Shown: positions 59,816 to 64,000 of the stretch, one piece after another
Position numbering within the stretch: the stretch's first letter is position 1
Layout: each line of letters begins with the position of its first letter
Assembly (NCBI GenBank): GCA_034509495.1
Contig: CM067507.1
Span: forward strand, 25,287,229 to 25,351,228
Length of the DNA: 64,000 bases
Direction of reading: 5' to 3'
Source: Acestrorhynchus altus
Lineage: Eukaryota > Chordata > Actinopteri > Characiformes > Acestrorhynchidae
Notes under the pieces: model-generated
The model's input: the letters and a program-made list of their open reading frames with translations, nothing else
What the model was told of the DNA's origin: nothing
Databases searched by the model: none
Translations under genes and position numbers: made by a program

Positions 59816-60140
59816 AACTTTCCAATCAGCTCTCTGTAGCAACAGCCGTCCCACACAGTCCAGTCCTGATGGCTACTGAAGTGGACAGCGGGCGAATAAG
59901 GAGAGAGAGCGGAGACGGCTCTAACGGCCCGGCCGCCGCAGGCGCTTTAACGAACACACCGCCATTCCGAGTTCATACAGCAGACAAAGTGAATAAAAAG
60001 TGGATGACGGGGAGGAGTGTGTGTGCGGGCCGTTAGAGAGCGGAGAATGGCTGCGGTGTGTCCCGCGCTGGAGGTGCGCGGAGCTCCGTTATGTCACCGC
60101 CGTTATATAATCAGCCCGCAGCTGAAGGAGCTTTAGAGCA
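59816..60140 (-). promoter_or_regulatory. rorc CpG-rich promoter and 5' UTR
   Basis: CG-dense segment (GCGGGCGAATAAGG, CGGCCCGGCCGCCGCAGGCG) directly upstream of exon 1. TTATATAA at 60103-60110 could serve as a TATA box about 290 bp upstream of the ATG. The palindromic box could work in either direction. Confidence 0.6.
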
Positions 60141-60329
60141 CTGAGGGAATAAACACCCTCACACTACTGTGATACACACACTCACACTTCTGCACAATTC
60201 CACTCTCTTTTCTCACAGCATTAAAGGATCTAAAACGGATCAACATCCAGACTTTAGAGCTGGTTCAGTATTTTACACACAGCAGATTTACCAAATCAAC
60301 ACTGTCCCCACTCATACACACTTACAACA

Positions 60330-60775
60330 CACTTCTTCAAGGGTTCTCCTTGAAGAAAGCAGCCCATAGAACCCTCTCTAGCCGTCTCCACCTGAAGAAC
60401 ATGTTCACATGGCAAAGAACCCTGTAATCTTGCAAAGGGTTCTTTGAGTGGTCATGGTTCTATACGGGACCATTTTCTTCACTAAAGAAGAAGAACCCCT
60501 TACCCTCGAAGAACCATCATTTTTAAGTGTGTACTGTTGTTATGATGGCAAACTTGTAATAAGAGAAGACCTTTTACAGAAACCTTCCTCTGAGCTCCTC
60601 AGAAAGCTCCTTGATAAGATGAGACCCAGCAGTGCTGCTGGAGGGTTTAAACCCCTCAGTGGGCATGCTGAACCTTCTACAGCGCATTCTCCATTCATCT
60701 GAAGAACCCTAGATGCAAAGACACGTTTTCTTTACCGAAGAACCCTTGAAGAACCCTAATTTTTAAGTGTGTAGT
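60330..60775. repeat. AGAACCCT-rich interspersed repeat upstream of rorc
   Basis: Many AAGAACCCT/AGGGTTCT phrases, and the end phrase AAGAACCCTAATTTTTAAGT GTGTA occurs twice in variant form (about 60500 and 60748). Related to the ecm1 intron 2 block. It lies about 500 bp upstream of rorc exon 1. Confidence 0.55.
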
Positions 60776-61255
60776 GTTCACACCATGGGTGCTGATTTAT
60801 CATGGGCAGATTTGCTGTGTTGGGTCTACACTGAGGTGTTGATTTCTAAATAAACAAGGCATTAAACTCCAACGTGCTCTTCATTGAAATCCCAGATAGC
60901 ATGCATTAGTCCAGTGGTTTGATAAGGATTGTTTGTTCCTGCTGGTCCACCTTCTGACCACAGATCTCCACAGATCTCCTGGGTATAAGATCTAACTAGT
61001 TCTAACTAGTTTGTCTCAAGCTGATTTTAAATGCACATTTAGAAATAAACTGGGCCACATTTTACAAATGATACACATGGATTTTATAAATGAATAAATA
61101 AGTGGGAAAAGCTATAAAAATGGGCATTTAATTTGAATTTAAGGTGATCATTTGAATCTTCATTTCATTTAACCTCTGCAATAAAGTCGGGCTTATCTGT
61201 TTACTAATCTGCTCCAAAATACATCTCTGATTAATGTTTCTTTACGTCATCAGCT
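60776..61255. other. Upstream spacer
   Basis: AT-rich, no gene or repeat recognised. Confidence 0.4.
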
Positions 61256-61460
61256 TGAAGCGCTCAGATAGGCAGCCACTAGTGTGGGAAAGAGGAGAGA
61301 GAGAGTGGGGGAGAGAGAGGTGCATCAGCAGTGCGAGGTTTTAACGCTCATACCGCGGGTGGAAAAAAGCCCCACCGCGGATATTCGTTTTAGTCCAACA
61401 CAAGCCAGCAGCTAAAGCCGCCTGGACCAGAGCTGAGCTCGTCTACTCACAGCACAGACC
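61256..61460. promoter_or_regulatory. Second GC-rich patch upstream of rorc
   Basis: CG-containing segment with a short inverted repeat: CCGCGGGTGG, a short A-rich loop, then CCACCGCGG (about 61353-61380). It could be a distal or alternative promoter, as mammalian RORC uses two. No exon is proven. Confidence 0.35.
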
Positions 61461-61489
61461 CCACAACCTGCTGCCCTACATAGAGAGAG

Positions 61490-61534
<45 letters not shown>

Positions 61535-61552
61535 TGCGTGTGTGAGGTGACT

Positions 61553-61574
61553 GTGGGCTCCAAGTGGGCATGGG

Positions 61575-61611
<37 letters not shown>

Positions 61612-61628
61612 GAGGTGGGTGTGCCTGC

Positions 61629-61709
<81 letters not shown>

Positions 61710-61731
61710 CCCATGCCCACTTGGAGCCCAC
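61553..61731. repeat. Long inverted repeat with microsatellite core
   Basis: The 26-nt arm at 61553-61578 (GTGGGCTCCAAGTGGGCATG then GGCTCT) is the exact reverse complement of 61706-61731. Inside, (GT)n at 61578-61610 faces (CA)n at about 61660-61706, extending the pairing. (CT)n lies in the loop and (GA)n just outside at 61490-61532. Confidence 0.95.
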
Positions 61732-61739
61732 CTAGTCCA

Positions 61740-62678
61740 GTTTCATCCATGTAAGCCCCATTTGAGCTGTTTTTTTGGTACTGAATATTGAGAACAATAC
61801 TGTAAACCTGATCTTATTTACCCCCTTTTGTAATGTCCAGCAGGCTCTGGATGTAAACTTGAGCCAGACAGATGTTGGACATTATTCATGTTGATACAAA
61901 ATTAGTGGTAAATGAAAATCAGGTTAACATCAAAACCTCATCAGTGTCACTTATCAATCAAAAGCCATCATTGGTTTGACATAAAGCTGCATTTGAATTT
62001 TTTGTTAACATGACTAATAGCATTTCCTCTAAGAGTCGAATGACATTGTGAGGACATGATGAATTTTAGCAGATGTTGGATTTTAGTCACCATAGCTAAA
62101 TGCTAGTAGTTTACATCAATATGATGTTGGCACAATGACCTAAGATTGAATTATGGTTACCCCACACCAAACCTACATACATTTAAATACATACAGCTTA
62201 AATATGTTGATCTTTTTTTCTTGTTTTGTTTTTGAATAATTAAATAATTAAGATTCACAGTATCAAACCTTTCTGCAAGCTCCTTTGAAGATTGAAATCA
62301 GGAGTAGTAATGTTCTGTTCACACAAAATCACTGAATGCCTTTGTTTACATGTCAGCGAATGTCACACAGTGAAATTGCTGTAGATGATAATGTGAAGGC
62401 ATCTCTGCCCAGTGAGAATGGACAAAGTTTATACCACACTAGCACTACAGGTGTCATACTGAATCATCGTATTTTCACTGAGGTTCGAACTTCAAAGCTT
62501 CCCTAAATGAATGCATCCTTTTCAGATGTGGACAGTGCGTCATTTATTACCGTAACTCTGTGGTGTTCTTTAACACTTTTTACTGGAATCATAGTAAAAG
62601 GGGGAGGATCAGGCTTCAGCAAGGCGCAGGTGAGATTCAGGGCTGGAAGTAATTTGTGGTTGCATATGGAAGACAACA

Positions 62679-62680
<2 letters not shown>
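61740..62680. other. AT-rich spacer
   Basis: No gene or repeat recognised. Confidence 0.4.

Positions 62681-62684
<4 letters not shown>

Positions 62685-62741
<57 letters not shown>
62685..62741. repeat. (GT)n microsatellite
   Basis: About 56 nt, pure. Confidence 0.97.
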
Positions 62742-62879
62742 CAATACCAATTTATGCTTTGTGAACATAACTGTAACCATCTACAACCAAGGAAACCTTC
62801 CCTTCAGCCATGAACCATGATCAACCTGGCAAAGGAGCAACTATTATTTTAACATAAACCTCCTCATATTCACCTCTAT

Positions 62880-64000
62880 AACAGCCGACAGGGACACGAA
62901 GCAGAGTGGCAAGAGTAAGTGTCTCGCATTGTTTATCAGTATCTGATGGTCCAACTCAAATCATGTGATGGTGAAGAAGACAATTTGCTATCACGACACT
63001 GCGATCAGTCTACAGTACCGCGATTGTTCATATACGTTCTCTCACGGGCCAACGCTGAGAGTGCTAACGCCAACAAGGCTTGTGACATCCTGCACTCAAC
63101 TGTGTGCAGACTGCAAACACAGGACCAACATGCTCTCTTCCTTATTTCTTGAGACTTTAATCAAGCTTTTCCATCCTCCACTCTGCCCACCTTTACTCAG
63201 TATGTAACCTCTCACACCAGAGACAATAAAACACTGGACCCAATTATGTGTCCAGAAATGTGACTTGTGACTTTTATGCAAAATAAAGCAGGCATATAAC
63301 TCCTCACCATTCCCTCCACTTGGAAGATCTAACCATAATCCAATTCATATTCTGCCTGTGCACAAACCACATGTTACACAGAGAACCAGCAGTGACCCAC
63401 ACTGTGAAGAAATGTTCTAAGGAATCTGAAGAGGCTCTGCAGGACTGTTTTGAAACCACAGTATGGTAAGAATTGTGTAATCCTAAAGGGAACAACAGTG
63501 TCACTCACTGCATCACTGACTATGTCGACATCTGTGTGGAAAACATTGTTCCCACTAATATCATTTGGTGCTTCTCCAACAACAAGCCATGGATAAATTC
63601 TGATATGAAGGCTCTCCTATAAGAGAAGAAGAGGGCCTTCAGGACAGGTGAGCTGTGAGCAGGATGAGCTGAAAGTTGTGCAGAGGAGAACAAGAGAGAG
63701 AAAATCAACTACAGGAGGAAGCTGGAGGATTTGGAAATCTGTTTTTCAATAAATTTGATCATTCACCTGCAACCTAGACCATCATGAAGCCACCTGCTCT
63801 CACGTTCACTCCCATCTTAACAACTCTCAGCTCACAGCCACCCCCTGGCATCCACACATTCCAGCACCCAGCACCCCTGCACCAGTCTGTCTCCACAGCT
63901 GTGGAAAACATCTTTACATTTGTAATGAAAACACAGCATCCAAAGGATCAAAACAGCTACAGGCTAGTGGCACTGACTTCTCATCTGATGAAGTCACTGG
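62880..64000 (+). mobile_element. Decayed LINE (endonuclease to early RT), runs off the window
   Basis: Plus-strand readable pieces in order: LSRANAESANANKACDIL, DFNQAFPSSTLPTFTQYVTS HTRDNKTLD (C-terminal endonuclease, with the leading GDFN changed to xDFN), REPAVTHTVKKCSKESEEAL QDCFETTVW, CFSNNKPWINSDMKALL and KDQNSYRLVALTSHLM (RT entry, YRPVALTS type). The order matches fish jockey/L2-like LINEs. Stops and frameshifts make it inactive; its RT core should continue past 64000. Confidence 0.88.

Noticed and set aside
59816..59854. Upstream extension of the rorc N-terminus from a GTG at 59852-59854
   Set aside because: No ATG in the extension; the first ATG at 59815 gives a typical short ROR-gamma N-terminus.

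Overview
This is a ray-finned fish (teleost) nuclear genome window. It carries two multi-exon vertebrate genes with canonical GT-AG introns. The background is AT-rich and full of long (CA)n, (GA)n and (TA)n microsatellites, Tc1-like transposon remnants, L2-type LINE fragments and fish-type MITE/SINE repeats. Nothing in it is prokaryotic, and I see no tRNA, rRNA or CRISPR. The species cannot be fixed from the sequence.

Layout. (1) 0.5-3.1 kb: a CpG-rich promoter-like island (about 1.78-2.56 kb) sits between minisatellites. It holds a candidate coding first exon on the minus strand (2370-2415), a candidate 60-codon minus ORF (1983-2165) and a plus-strand TATA-like box (1744-1750). The gene here is not identified. 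(2) 5.1-11.9 kb, minus strand: ecm1, extracellular matrix protein 1, nine coding exons, 452 aa. I rebuilt every exon junction with consistent phases. (3) 11.9-19.9 kb: spacer with Tc1, MITE and SINE-like remnants. (4) 19.9-59.8 kb, minus strand: rorc (ROR-gamma type nuclear receptor), eleven coding exons, 500 aa. Exons 2-11 are packed in 19.9-25.6 kb and exon 1 lies at 59.76-59.82 kb, so intron 1 is about 34 kb and fills more than half the window. (5) 59.8-61.5 kb: GC-rich rorc promoter and a second GC-rich patch. (6) 61.5-64 kb: a microsatellite-cored inverted repeat, then a decayed LINE running off the right edge.

rorc and ecm1 lie in tandem on the same strand, rorc upstream, with about 8.2 kb between the rorc stop and the ecm1 start. 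Both human orthologues map to 1q21, so the pairing looks like conserved synteny. RORC drives the Th17/ILC3 programme and ECM1 is a secreted matrix protein with reported T-helper roles; any functional link here is inference.

I found no clearly new biological system. The most unusual signals are the repeated placement of GT, GA or CA microsatellites right at rorc splice sites and next to its stop codon, the minisatellite-framed CpG island with unidentified exon candidates, a telomere-like hairpin at 31.0 kb and a long inverted repeat at 61.55-61.73 kb.
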